Positions 36,016 to 47,300 of a stretch of DNA of 64,000 nt are shown here, piece after piece (position 1 is the stretch's first letter; each line of letters starts with the position of its first letter). The notes beneath the pieces were generated by a model. It was not told the origin of the DNA. It did no database searches and worked only from the letters and a program-made list of their open reading frames with translations. The translations under genes were made by a program, and so were the position numbers. This stretch comes from Sympetrum striolatum (taxonomy: Eukaryota; Arthropoda; Insecta; Odonata; Libellulidae), in the NCBI GenBank assembly GCA_947579665.1, contig OX388345.1, positions 65,091,454-65,155,453 of the forward strand. The letters run 5' to 3'.

Positions 36016-37789
36016 CTGAGGAATGAAATGAAAAACACATTATGAGAAAACTCGTAATTACTTAGACTTACTCAAATAGTAAGGGAATGTTGCCTATCCG
36101 TATTATTTTTACAAAAACCAGCATCTTTAATCCTGATTTTAACAGGACTAGTATGCTAACTATATAAAATATAATGATGCGTAAAACTTAACTAATGACT
36201 TATATTTGGAGATAATAACCATTTTAGCCCCGTTACTATTTTTAGTAGAAATCTTAGTAATCACATTGATAGTAGAGTTGATAAAAATTTAGGAGAATAA
36301 CCCCGTAACGACACCGAATGATTTACACAGAATTATGAAATGGTCCGATGATTGATAGTAAGAGCTTAATATAGACAAATGTTCAATAGTTAAACGAGAA
36401 TCTATTACAGATGATTATTTGTATATCCTCATCTGAGGAAAAGCGCTGTAATTGTAGAATCGGTGAGATATTTTTGAGTTACCAAAAAGATTAACTTTAC
36501 GATGAATTCTTGAATCCGTAATATCACGTAACGGACAAGTAATTAGAATCTCGGCTACGTCAAGAGAATAGTCGATAGCAGCGAAGAAAAAGTCCGCGGA
36601 CGATATTGCTTTGCCTTAGTCAAGAATCTGTGAATTTGGATTGAGTGTATGAGACCCTGCCGATAAATATTGATTTCGTGAATTAGCAAAAGTATAACAA
36701 AAGGTAATACGTTTTGTTAAGACTAGCTACGACAAAGCGATGAGCCTCAGAGTACTAAGGACGCAGAATGGGAATCTTTAGCGGATAGAACATTTAAACA
36801 AAGGCTTAATTTACTTAATAAATTCAGAGAAAGTATGTACGTCTTCAGAGGATATAGCCGATATCATGCGGCCTCTTTATTATAAAGGCCGTTCTGATGC
36901 TGAGAAAAAGATCAAGGAAATTTATGCTAGAGATTCACCCCAAGATTACATTTGTTACGCGAACGATTTACGAAAGTACTCGATTAGGGAAGATAAGTCA
37001 CGGTGAGCTTACATCCTAACACACGCCGAAAGACGGCTTGCATTGTGTTCACTTGACTTTTGCAATATGACTTTAATTCAATTCCTGTGACATTTATAGA
37101 AGTTCTTTAGCTAGCACTTTTACTTCCCAGTTAATGTTTTTTGTTAGATATGTTATAGATACTGTCTCACATAATTCACTAAATTTAAAATAAAAAATAA
37201 TTGTAATGGATTACTTTAGCATTCGCTTCGTGTAACCTTCTAATATTACTCGTGTTGACTAAATAAAACTAAATATTTAGTTTTATCTATCCAACGTTAA
37301 TAATATAAATTATTATTCGTACAATTTTCTATTATTGTATAGGAAAAAATAATTGTCTCAACTATTCTTATTAATGAGCTTACAAATTAAAAGCTGTCCT
37401 GTTATAAACAGACCATTATTTTCAAAGCTATTCTGAGAAATCGTTCCATATATACAGAGGTAGATAGCTAAAGATGTAGAATGCGCCGCAGTACGAAACA
37501 AGTTGATTGAATTTAGCATTCAATTCAATTCGAATACTTCAAATAACAATCAACTAAAAAAAAACAAATCGAATAAAAAGCTCAGATCATTGACCGTAAT
37601 TTTCAATCAATCGGGCGAAAAGTGAACTTTCAGTATTTTTTCCACATCAAATTACGAAGAACTGCTCGTAAGAATAAAGCCTCAAAACGATCAGATAAGT
37701 CTTTAAAGTTGGTTGAAAAAGTATTTGCGGTTAAGGCACGAAGTCATTTTATTCACTCCAATGGCCTTTAAAGGTGGAACGGCGCTCAC
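36016..37789 (-). other. Intron of the Trp-Trp repeat gene
   Basis: This is the 1774-bp intron if the 61-nt exon is real. It contains the decayed coding relic at 36.73-37.01 kb (antisense to the gene) and a perfect 22-bp AT-rich palindrome at 37264-37285 centred on AAATATTT. Confidence 0.45.
36726..37010 (+). pseudogene. Decayed coding relic of unknown family
   Basis: Two overlapping frames on the plus strand look protein-like in turn. The first (about 36740-36840) includes DAEWESLADRTFKQRLNLLN and KFRE. The second, one frame over (about 36835-37005), includes SSEDIADIMRPLYYKGRSD, then AEKKIKEIYARDSPQDYICY, then ANDLRKYSIREDKSR and a stop. The switch looks like a single indel. The stretch lies antisense inside the intron between 37790 and 36015 of the large gene. 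It could be a processed pseudogene or a transposon gene fragment; I do not recognise the protein. Neither frame has a plausible start, and flanking sequence in the same frames has stops. Confidence 0.35.
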
Positions 37790-37850
37790 CAGTTCAGCAG
37801 TGAGGAACATTTTATTAAACGAAGAAGCCTTCTTACCACTGGAAGATGAT
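37790..37850 (-). CDS. Probable 61-nt upstream exon of the Trp-Trp repeat gene
   Basis: On the minus strand a pyrimidine-rich acceptor (CCTTTATTCTCAG, ending at 37851) is followed by 61 nt and a donor CTG|GTGAGC (37789-37784). After one leading base, the only frame without a stop reads SSSSGKKASSFNKMFLTAEL and ends at phase 0. That matches the phase-0 start of the exon at 36015. Serine richness agrees with the rest of the protein. The exon needs two bases from a preceding exon, which I could not find between 37.85 kb and the window end. An internal donor-like GTAAGA after only 14 nt would give a microexon instead. The phase fit supports the longer form, but the short length leaves room for chance. 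Confidence 0.5.
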
Positions 37851-39205
37851 CTGAGAATAAAGGAAATATTAGTGAATTAAAGTAAGTTATGAAGCTTTGA
37901 GTAAAAAGGAACATGGATAGGAAACGACATGGCACGAAAAGTCGTGCTCTGCTTAAACCAAGGATAAACGGAAATGAAAGAAGCGACATGAGAGGGACTT
38001 AGGTCTTCCAGTTTCCTTGCAGGTATTCTAGAAATTAAAGGAGATTTGGGTTTCCCAGTCGGGAGTCCCAGTCATGTCGCTATATTTCACCTTTGTTTAT
38101 CCATAGTTTGAGTAAAATTTTGAAAATTAACATTCAACGTAGCTGTTAGATTGAAGCAGATGCGAGAAGGCACTTAATTCAAGTTGAAACACATCTCACG
38201 GGATGGAGTCTGTGAGTCATTGGCTTAAGAAAACTGAAAGAGACGTCACTAAGCGTTGTTGCTTTTCTGTCTTAAAAATAGCCGACAAAAAAGAAATTCC
38301 GCAGTCTCAGTAACTACGTAATTCACCTCAATTGCGCAAATAGGGAAAGTAGTCAACTTTCAGTTTTAACTTTTCTTAGCTATCTTAAAACGCACTAACG
38401 ATAAAAATAACTTCTTACATGCTAATTACTTAATTATCGATGAATTTTAAAACAGTAGTTCTTAGAAAATGTATCACAGAATACAATTATCATGCCCGTT
38501 ATGGCTACTATAGAACGCTCAGTTCCCGTTTAGTTTCCCCAATTCATCTACGGACCCATATGTAATATAAATTTCAATGTAAATTTTAATATGTTCACTA
38601 AAAATTGTTAAAAAATTTTCCCCGATGGTATCAAGAAATGAGCAACGCATGATTCTTTTAAAAATGGATTTTCTTGCTTTTGTAAAGAAATACTAAATTA
38701 TTGGTTCGCTTTCGAGATTAACTTTAATGAATGACAAATTAGTAAATAGCGTCTTATGATGCGATAGAGACAAAAAATTCTTTTTTATAGAAGACTACAT
38801 AGTAATATAATATTAATATCAAAGTACAAACATGATACAATGATGCAATCCGAATAATCATTACGAATTTTAATTGCTATTGAGAAAAGAAGAATATTAA
38901 GAAAACTTAACGGTCACATGTTCAGCTGAGGGCTATTGAGGAATTATATATTACCATCTCTTTGAAAAGGAATATTGCTTTACTGCCTAATTTCATTGGT
39001 GCGTACCCTTTTTAATATTGCAAAACATTCTGCAATTCTAACGATTAAGATAGCCTTTTGCAGTATGGTGGTTTCATAGTGAGACCACATGTTTCATTCA
39101 CTTTAAAAATACTAAAGCAGAAATCACACCGCATAAAAAACACCTTTCAAGTATTCTTTGAGCGGTATATTTTGTATTAAGGGTGAGAGCTAAGTATACA
39201 GCAGT

Positions 39206-39265
39206 TTAAATGTGGTATTCTCCTTCATTTTCATTGTTTTCCTCTTCGGGAAATTTTTCTTGGTC
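39206..39265 (-). CDS. Candidate terminal coding exon with acidic C-terminus
   Basis: A good minus-strand acceptor (AATCCTTTGCAG, ending at 39266) opens a 60-nt frame reading DQEKFPEEENNENEGEYHI and then TAA. The composition is biased and protein-like, and the alternatives are not. It starts at phase 0. Weak poly(A)-like AATACA follows near 39175. It could be the last exon of a gene lying further right on the minus strand, or an alternative last exon upstream of the Trp-Trp gene's 61-nt exon. Nineteen codons is short enough to be coincidence. No parent exon was found. Confidence 0.33.
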   Translation of the reverse strand, partial: DQEKFPEEENNENEGEYHI

Positions 39266-39787
39266 CTGCAAAGGATTAAGCTGTGGCAATTTCTAAAGTT
39301 TAGAGTGAAAGATTTGTTAGACGACAATGCCTGAAATAACTGTGTAAAAGAAAGTAAACAGATAAAATTTCAACGACGAGACTCGCCTCATATTGACGTT
39401 TCCGGATTATATGAAAATATTCCTAGGGGTACGACGCGACGTACTGATAGGATCCCGCAAACGCAGATGTGATTCTGTGAATTCAACAAATTTATTGCGA
39501 AATGAAGTGCGTATTTCGAGCGTGTTTTAGACTCTCCTTTGTTAACGCTGTTTCCGCTTCAACATATCTTCCACCCCAGAGCGAAAGTACCACTGGACAA
39601 GAGCCTCTAAAATCGCGCAAGTATCAACATTCCCGAGGATTGTATGTACAAAAATAAACAAACCAATGGAATGTTTAGATGGAAATCTCCTTTCTAGACG
39701 ACATAGCAATCGACGCAGTTCAAATTCAAAAAGCCGCAAGCCAGTCAATATCTATGACATTTTGAAATTTGCATTAGGTTTGGGGTG

Positions 39788-39860
39788 CCCGAAAGGAAGT
39801 GTTAAATAAAGCCTCCTAAAAATGATTCGGTCATCGTTTGCACGATGTCGGGAAGTTTTA
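39788..39860. repeat. Dispersed repeat, copy 1 (AGGAAGTG.TAAATAAAGCC)
   Basis: CCGAAAGGAAGTGTTAAATA followed by AAGCCTCCTAAAA, then GTTTGCACGATG and GGGAAGTTTTACAG, matches 44244-44335 (CCAAAGGAAGTGGTAAATAAAGCCTCCTTAAAAGG .. CTTGCACAATGG .. GGAAACAGTTGCAG). The two copies are in the same orientation and about 75% alike by eye. Confidence 0.55.
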
Positions 39861-41373
39861 CAGATGCTTGGAAATATATTCAGGGGGAGGGGGACGAATA
39901 TTAACATATCCATATACGAACGGAAAATATGTAAAATTGAAAAAAAAAATGCAGAAAGAAACGGTATACACATTGATCATCATAAATTACAGATTCTGAT
40001 AGATACATTATAGATATAATTAAACATCAATTTAGTTAAAACGTATTAATTAATATAAAAATTGAACGGTTGCCTACTGGAAACTTCATTTAGATAATTT
40101 TGAACCAATTTGGGAGGTTATTAAATAAATTAGTTGACAGCTAAAAACAATTAATACTACAATTAATGTATTTTTAATGAGATATAAACTGGAATTTGAA
40201 GTATGAAGGTATTCGGGAAATTATGACATTGTAAAACGTATAAAAAGGTAAATATAAAACAAAGCATCAAATGATTATGGTCAAATGTTTGGTAGGCCAA
40301 AAATAAGCAGGATTTTTTAATCAATAGATCATTGTAGCCATTGACTTGATTGAGTTGAATGTACTGTTATAAAAACATCGAAATACCTTTGATATGGTGT
40401 AAATATGATAAAGAATTAATTGCGTGAAGATAATCATCGGTAAAAAAATTTATTGTGTAGGTTTGGAACGTAAAAAACGGAATCTCACATATCCTGTTAT
40501 TTACCCTATTAAAGGATCGAATTAAATATCATGTGACCAAGCTATGTTTTTATTCATATTTTCGAACAATAATTTAGGAGCAAGTTATTAGAGTATGGTA
40601 GCAGAATTATTTTTAGTTAGAGCAATAATTTATCCACAAGTTATTGCGACCTTGCAGGCAACAAGTTATGCTCTACGGCCGTAGTATCTATGGCAGGAAA
40701 AGGGAAAAAATCAGCACATCTATCAGGACTACCTCGTTTTTTAATCTTTACTTTTTGCGGAATTACCCAGTTGCCTCTGCCAATGTCTGTATATCAAAGC
40801 ATTTTTGAAAGGCCTATTTTTCCCATAAATTCTGGAATGTGCTTTCACTTTTGTTTAGCTTACTGGCCGGGTTTCAATGTCACGTATGCAATCAAAATTT
40901 GTTTTTATGTTATCCTTCCGCCCTTGGTCTCAAGCAGCCGAGTGTATTTTCGTCTCTCATGGGTTAGGGTTCAGAGACTCATACTTCCCACGCACGAGGT
41001 ATTCTTGGTCTTCACGTATGTGATAAATTCACGACAGTGATCAGTATGTTCGGTATACTTCATGATAGCTGTGAAGAAAATGGGGAAACGATTTGAAGAA
41101 TACAACCATAAATCACGTGTCGATTTTTACGAGCATTATTTCTAAGCGGTATCCTGTTTTCTTCGATTGACATGTTATTCCTCTCAGGGCCATTTAAAGG
41201 GTAATAAATGTCTTTAAGCCTAGCTGGGTGATGACTAATAACTAAAATATTGTTTTAAATGAGTTTTTTTCATGCCTAGCTACTGTTGCCCTTCACCGGT
41301 GTAGTCCTCCTAAGCTCTGACGAACTTATCAGGAGGTATTTCACCGAGGCAACAGTAATAACGGACACGCACA

Positions 41374-41557
41374 ATATAATCGATATGTCCTGACTGTACT
41401 TTGTGGAACGACATCTTAGGTTGAAAGAAAAACTTCGTAATGTCCACAGTAAGTTTTAATTTATCCGACCGGTTTCGGCATTTTACAGCTATATGCCGAA
41501 ACCGGTCGGATAAATTAAAACTTATTGTGGAAATTACGAAGTTTTTTCCTTTCAACC
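41374..41557. mobile_element. Fold-back element with CCGAAACCGGTCGG core
   Basis: Arms 41418-41480 and 41491-41557 are inverted copies. The inner 28 bp (for example ATGCCGAAACCGGTCGG) match perfectly, and the outer parts (GGTTGAAAG.AAAAACTTCGTAAT.TCCACA) match with small gaps. The loop is about 10 bp. It is preceded by the dispersed ATAATCGATATG...TTTGTGGAA segment at 41374-41414. A stem this long would hinder any intact copy from folding otherwise. It has no coding capacity. Confidence 0.7.
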
Positions 41558-41578
41558 GAACACACACAACCATTTCCT

Positions 41579-41690
41579 GATCGGAAAAATCCGATCAGCC
41601 GGGAATCAAATTCGGGACCTTGGGGTAGGAGAGATAGCTTAGATGGCATGCTCAACTCGGCCACCAAGGCCCGTTTAACAAAATCTTCAA
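41579..41690 (-). mobile_element. tRNA-like SINE remnant with an 18-bp hairpin
   Basis: On the minus strand, TGGCCGAGTTGAGC (about 41665-41652) resembles an A box of a class II (Ser/Leu) tRNA, and GGTCCCGAATTTGATTCCC (about 41622-41602) resembles a B box. Right after it lies GATCGGAAAAATCCGATC (41579-41596), a perfect hairpin. The anticodon arm is not recognisable. It directly abuts the fold-back element ending at 41557. A decayed tRNA pseudogene is the alternative. Confidence 0.5.
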
Positions 41691-42196
41691 ATTTAATCGA
41701 GAAAGATAGAATCATACGCAATAAAAAACCGATTCACGTTAGTGTCACTGTTAATTAGTAAAACTATATTATGCAGGATTTAAATCTTATAAATATATAG
41801 AATATTAAAAGAAAACTCTAATTTACTTAACAAATTCACAGACATCACAGTGGTCGAATCCAATAGTATATGTTTTACTGTAAGTATCCTCATCTTATAC
41901 TTCAATTCTACTCACTATGGACACAATTATGAAAGATATACAGAGAAATTTCAATGTGCATTTATTTTTTGAAGATGAATAGATCCTGAGTAAGTATTAC
42001 TCAGCTTTATTCTAAAACAGGCCTTATTCCACCAAGAACTTGAAATATTTGCAGTGATATGTCATTACGATCGTATTATAAGCTTAATAAAATAAATTCG
42101 ATTTCTCATAAAAATGTTAGCACCCAGTCGACGATGGGGTACTCCGACGACATAATAAATAGCATACGAAGCATTACATCTTCCATTCATACAGGG

Positions 42197-42494
42197 CAGG
42201 GGTAGACAACCTCTTTGTGGGTGCGAGCCAAAATCGGCAACTCCCGAAACTAGTTTTTTCAGGTGCCTACCGATTATTATCGAAACATATTACTTGCTAT
42301 CTTGATATTATACTTCTTTGTGATTATGAAAATCATGTAAAACTGCCTTGAAAAAACTCAGTTTTTTTACGAGCAAGTAAGAAAAATGTTTCTTAAACAT
42401 TCAAAATAAATTTGGCAAGGACATATTTCGCATGCCAAAAAGAAGTGATTGGTGTGCCACGTTTGGCACTTGCTCTAAGGGTTGCTCACCCCTG
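42197..42494. mobile_element. hAT-type MITE
   Basis: The ends CAGGGGTAGACAACC and GGTTGCTCACCCCTG are imperfect inverted copies of the CAGGGGT-type terminus common in hAT elements. The flanking 8-mers ATACAGGG and ATGTAGAG match at five of eight positions and differ only by transitions, which fits an old 8-bp target duplication. There is no transposase frame. Confidence 0.7.
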
Positions 42495-42542
42495 ATGTAG
42501 AGCGACGGCCAACCACGTTTCTATGAGTTACTTCTTTCCTTA

Positions 42543-42679
42543 ATTAAGTCGCTTTAAAATTAACAGCCGCTGGCGATGTATTGCGGAAATAAGTACTGAT
42601 AAAAAGAGTATCGTTGTAATTTTTATCTATTCTGCGGAAAAAGTGCAACGATTCTCGTCTTTATCATTAAGTCGCTTTA
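42543..42679. mobile_element. 109-bp insertion flanked by 14-bp direct repeats
   Basis: ATTAAGTCGCTTTA occurs at 42543-42556 and again, identically, at 42666-42679. The 109 bp between them contain a hairpin whose arms are GATAAAAAGAGTATCGTTG (42598-42616) and CAACGATTCTCGTCTTTATC (42646-42665). The second arm ends exactly at the direct repeat. This looks like a small inserted element with a long target duplication, but the family is unknown. Confidence 0.5.
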
Positions 42680-44243
42680 CATATCGATAGACTTTGCGGG
42701 CACATCACCCTCCTATTACGTACGAAAAAAATCATCGCAAGTATCTTTCATTATCATTTAATCCAAGGTTGATTTTAATTTCTTTGATCACTAATTTACC
42801 ATGTAATTTAAGTTCCATAAATTATATTCTTAAGAATGTATTCCAATCGGTTTGCTTTACAGCAGATGACAAATCCAGTTTCGAGTTGATAGGAGATAGG
42901 CTAAAGGTTCTATGTTCTGCTCGGGTAGGTTCTCTAAAGTGATTAATTATTGCCAAATCAAATTCAGAGCCTAACCTAGTAGTTCTTATTCGGCGGTACA
43001 CATGTTAGAGCATGCGAACATTTTCTTGAAGACCGATTTTTATCATAAAGAGGGGTCGCTCGTAAATAGTCACAGCGACAATAAAAAAAGATCATCTGTT
43101 ATACTAATTTTGGGAATTTACTTTAGTACATACATTAAATAATTTAATTAGAGTATTAATTAAATTGATATCGCATAATTCCAGCCCCAATAGCGAATTG
43201 GTTAGTGAACTAGCTATCCGATGCTGAATTCCCTGATAAGGAATACCTACGCTCTTGCATTCCTATGCGGCTTCAGCAAAATAATTTTTTAAATTAAAAC
43301 ATTCGCTAAAAGAATGACATGGATATACTTAATAACATTTAACAACTGATATAAACGTATAAATGAAGTCGATACAATCTTAGTTCAGCAGTCCTAAAAT
43401 ATAATAGATAACAACTCAGTGTTTTACCAGTGTGAGAAGCACGCTTTTTTAGATATCTAAGAATGAAAATAGCTTAAAACGTTAAAACTAATAGGTGTAA
43501 ACCAGTCCTGTGTAACTCCTAAGAAGGGTAGTACCATATAGATATGCTAGAAAGGCCTCACATGAAGGAATTCAGGAAAATGAACCTTGTTTTTTATGAT
43601 TTAATGGAGCATTCATCAAAACATGAAATTATGAGATAAATTATCTCATATATTAAGTATTTTCAATATCAAGTAATTTGAAACTAAGAATTAAACTACG
43701 GATTGATAATATTAATTTTTTCTTCAATGGCCAATTTTTATAACTGATTTGCATTCTAAAAGTTTAAATAATTACAAGCTTTTTTAAAAAAGTATAATAT
43801 CCAAAACCGATTACGGACCGCACGGTCAATTTCGTGGGCCGAATGTGCTCGAGGACCTTATGTTACATTGGTCTAAACAGTTTGTTGACTTAAAATAATT
43901 TCAGCGGCCTAAAGCGAAAGGAACTGGATGTTACGTTTGAAGAGATAAACTCAGTTTTTAGCATGTTGAATCATGTTTATCATAGATGTTGTAGGAAAAA
44001 ATATTCAGCCTCAGACAACGATCGAGCGTGGACCCTAACAGATGGGGTCCTATCACGACGAGAGACCTACAGCCGACATCAAAGGTCTGAATAATGCACT
44101 TTGCGCGCTGCCAATCAAACATTTGAAAGGGCTGTTTTAGAGGAGGCCAGATGTGGATCGGATGTGCCCAGCACATGGTCTTCGCACGAGGTGAAATGCG
44201 CCAATGTGACGGCGCCTGTTTTATTGGCGCGAATTGAATCGCG

Positions 44244-44335
44244 TCCCAAAGGAAGTGGTAAATAAAGCCTCCTTAAAAGGACGCGGAGATCTCTTGCACA
44301 ATGGCTTCGAACGCCGGAAACAGTTGCAGAGGGTA
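44244..44335. repeat. Dispersed repeat, copy 2
   Basis: This is the partner of the repeat at 39788-39860. The similarity starts abruptly at CCCAAAGGAAGTG and fades after GTTGCAGAGG. The GC-rich stretch before it (44100-44240) is not shared, so the upstream border is sharp. Confidence 0.55.
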
Positions 44336-47300
44336 AATTTCACCAGGAATGCTTTGATATCAATATACTTCCAATGTTCACCCAAGCTAGTCTAAAATGC
44401 TAAATTCCTATGCTAAGATACAGCACAATTTCCAGCATAGTTTAAGAAAAGAAATAAGCCGTACTATTGAACTGTCATCACACTATCCTAAATACATTAA
44501 AAAAGAAACGAAGTTATCATAAAATATAAAAAAATCGATCGAATGATGCGTGTCCTTGGAGAAACTAAAAGATAAGTAACATATTATTTACTCTATATTA
44601 TAATAAGGAAAAATTTTGTGATTGAACTCGTCAAAAGTAGACCAAAATCGATAAGATTCCACAAAGATCTATTTTTACTATCAACTTGACGGCCAAAGCC
44701 ATTGCTGAAGTCGAAACCGAAAAACTTTGCTCTCCTCTCTCCATTACCGTTGAAATGCGAGTGAGAATTCGAGGAAGGGGATTGACAGCGAAAAACGAGT
44801 GAATTGTCATTGAAGCAAGGTTCATGTTAACTTTCTATTAAATGCCATAAATCCAAAAATGACACTGTAAAGGTATTTAATCATTGCCTGCAACAAATGC
44901 AGTTCTCTCAGGAGCCAAAAATTCTAATTTATAGGAGTTAACATCTATCGAAGAGGAACTTTTTGCAAATCAGAGAAGTAAAAAATAATCGTAAAAACGC
45001 CATTCAATAGCTTAAATGTTAGAAAATCGACATTAATAACGCAACAATTGTTATTATTATTAGCAATACAGCTTCTTAACCGATATTTCGCGTCTTATTT
45101 GCAGGCTAAATCTCGAAGGTAAGAGTAAAGAAGAGACAGGATACATTTGGTTATTTCGCCCAAGGTTTATCGATTTAGACGGCGCAGAATTGACATACTT
45201 TATATTTAGACGATGACATCAACTATCCTTTTCCAAAATGCGATCTTTAGTAGTTAGGATAATCAACAATTCCCTCGCAAGGAAAGAAAACTGGCAGGTT
45301 TTTACGTGAGAAATGTTCTGAACCCTTTCGGTTTATCTGATACTGACTCATAGTAAACGTTGGGGCTAAGCCCATATATACAACCGTTTCGGAGAAACCC
45401 AAAAGAGATGCCTAAATATGCTAGCGGAAAATCCCATAAATCGCCATAATTCTCGGAAATCTGACGGAAGAATCCAGGCCGGAGACCAACTTACAAACAC
45501 ATGACTGCTTTATGGTATCGTTTTTAACGCCTACTGCGTTCGTAAAGATAGCTTCTAGCTCACTTCCGGAGCATCCCATTGTGGCAAGGCAATCGCATAA
45601 ATTGCTCAATTTCCTTAATTAAGAAATTTCGTCACCGCAATCGGAGGTCCACCAGAGAGCTCCAGGTGAAAGTCGAAGGAAGTAAACAAGCTGACGATTA
45701 AATCTCACTTTTAAATTGAGAACGCAGCTGCACTTGGAAAAAGCCGAAGCCAATTGCGGTAGTTCCTTGGATCCGTCAACTGACGTGAGTCAGAAGTACA
45801 TAAACAAGGCTGTGACCGCCTATAAATACGTCAATCAGTTACGAAAGTACTTCAGAAATAAGCCATTCTTAACGTTTGACTAAGCAGCAGTAGTTATAGG
45901 GCAGTACACATTTAGATTTACAAAGATAAAAATAGTTTTGATAATGAATATATTGATTTGTGATGCTAATGGTTCGAAATAGTTGCAGTTTATAAGGACA
46001 ATGGACAGAAGGTTTCAGAAATGTTTCTATAGCATATAATCTGAGTGTAAAATAATAACCATAGGTCAAAATATTAGTTCGTTGCATAAATTCTGGAAAT
46101 TAAACTCTCTCAGCAGCAATTACTCTAAAATAAATATAATACATTTGATTCTCTCCTCTTTTTTGTCTAATCGACTTTGTCCACATAATTAGTTAAAGCG
46201 GGTGTTTTTGTACATAAGCACTTTATTTGATGCCTTCTTTATATTATTAAACTTACTTAAAAGTTAACACTTAATTTGAAAAATATTTAAAGAATGGATC
46301 TATCGACAACATGGACCGTGGTATATATAATGGTATATGGTTATGTGACAAACATTTGCTCAAAATTAGACATTTTAGCAGTGAAGTTCATTTATAATAG
46401 CCGGAATCTTTCTTAATTATGAGTTAAACAGAAGAGGAAACTTTTAGTCTCCATCTCACCCAAATACATATATCATAATTTATTCCTAAAACGTATCCAT
46501 CTCCTCCTTGCGGAATTTGCATCTCCTAGCTAAGAATTATGTAGCTAAACTAACAGACGGGATTTAGCTATTCATAATTCGAATGCATTTAGTTTTTTAT
46601 TAGTCGTACCAGTATGAAACCCCGCGATATTACCTCATTGAGTACCCTTTCCACTGCGAGCCCTTCCTCGTTAATCTGAATGGTCGTGTGAGCACGTAAC
46701 CGATATTTCCGACCGCTTTATAAATAATCTAAGGACTCGCTGGTATAACTTCTCTCCGACAGCGAAAAAAATACTCGGGACTCAAATAGCGAACAACTGG
46801 CGAAAAAAACGACACTGCGATAAATCTCCGGATATGTTGGGCGGGGCGGGAGGACTCGATGTTTGCTCCTGGAGGCCCCTCGCCGCCCCCGCAGCAGATC
46901 GCGATGAGACGGCTTGGCGAGGGACTTTAGGGGCAAACCACTTGACGGCGGAGGCCGAGGTCGCAGCTGCGGGGAAAGGGAGGATGGAGGGCCTTAACAG
47001 AGCATTTCCCGTGTTCGTCGCCCGCGAAGAGAGGAGAGGGAATGAGCGGAGAAATGAAATGGTTTTTGATTTGCGCCCTCTGAAATCTCATGTCGTTGAG
47101 GGATAAATGACTCCATATACACGTGCTGGAGATTTGTGGTTCTGTTTGCAATGAATGGGCGTCGAAGGTTACAACTGCGATTGGATCACTGCGATCAAAC
47201 TATTTCGGAGACTTCATTTGGCTGGAATGACGTTCTGCTGTGCTTATATGACTTACCTAAAAATTGTAACCCTATCCAATCCTATCTTCTTATCATTATC

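Larger units (their letters stand above)
37851..41373. other. Mostly non-coding, upstream of the Trp-Trp gene exons
   Basis: Besides the candidate terminal exon at 39206-39265 and the repeat copy at 39788-39860 I see nothing firm. A plus-strand frame at 40690-41040 (116 codons from an ATG, about 130 when followed back to a TTGCAG acceptor-like site at 40658) has no recognisable motif; it is noted but not called. Confidence 0.4.

Noticed and set aside
37264..37285. 22-bp perfect palindrome as a regulatory or origin element
   Set aside because: Perfect AT-only-centred palindromes of this size arise easily in AT-rich introns, and there is no supporting context.
40690..41040. 116-codon plus-strand protein
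   Set aside because: It has no motif or recognisable family and unnatural Phe/Cys/Arg-rich composition. One frame of this size is expected by chance in 64 kb.
45104..45117. 14-nt microexon between TTATTTGCAG and GTAAGAG, plus strand
   Set aside because: The splice sites look good, but such pairs occur by chance at this length and no neighbouring exon agrees in phase.
45421..45609. Minus-strand exon with Cys-containing peptide ending near GTAAGT
   Set aside because: The acceptor side is weak, with no polypyrimidine tract, and no partner exon was found.
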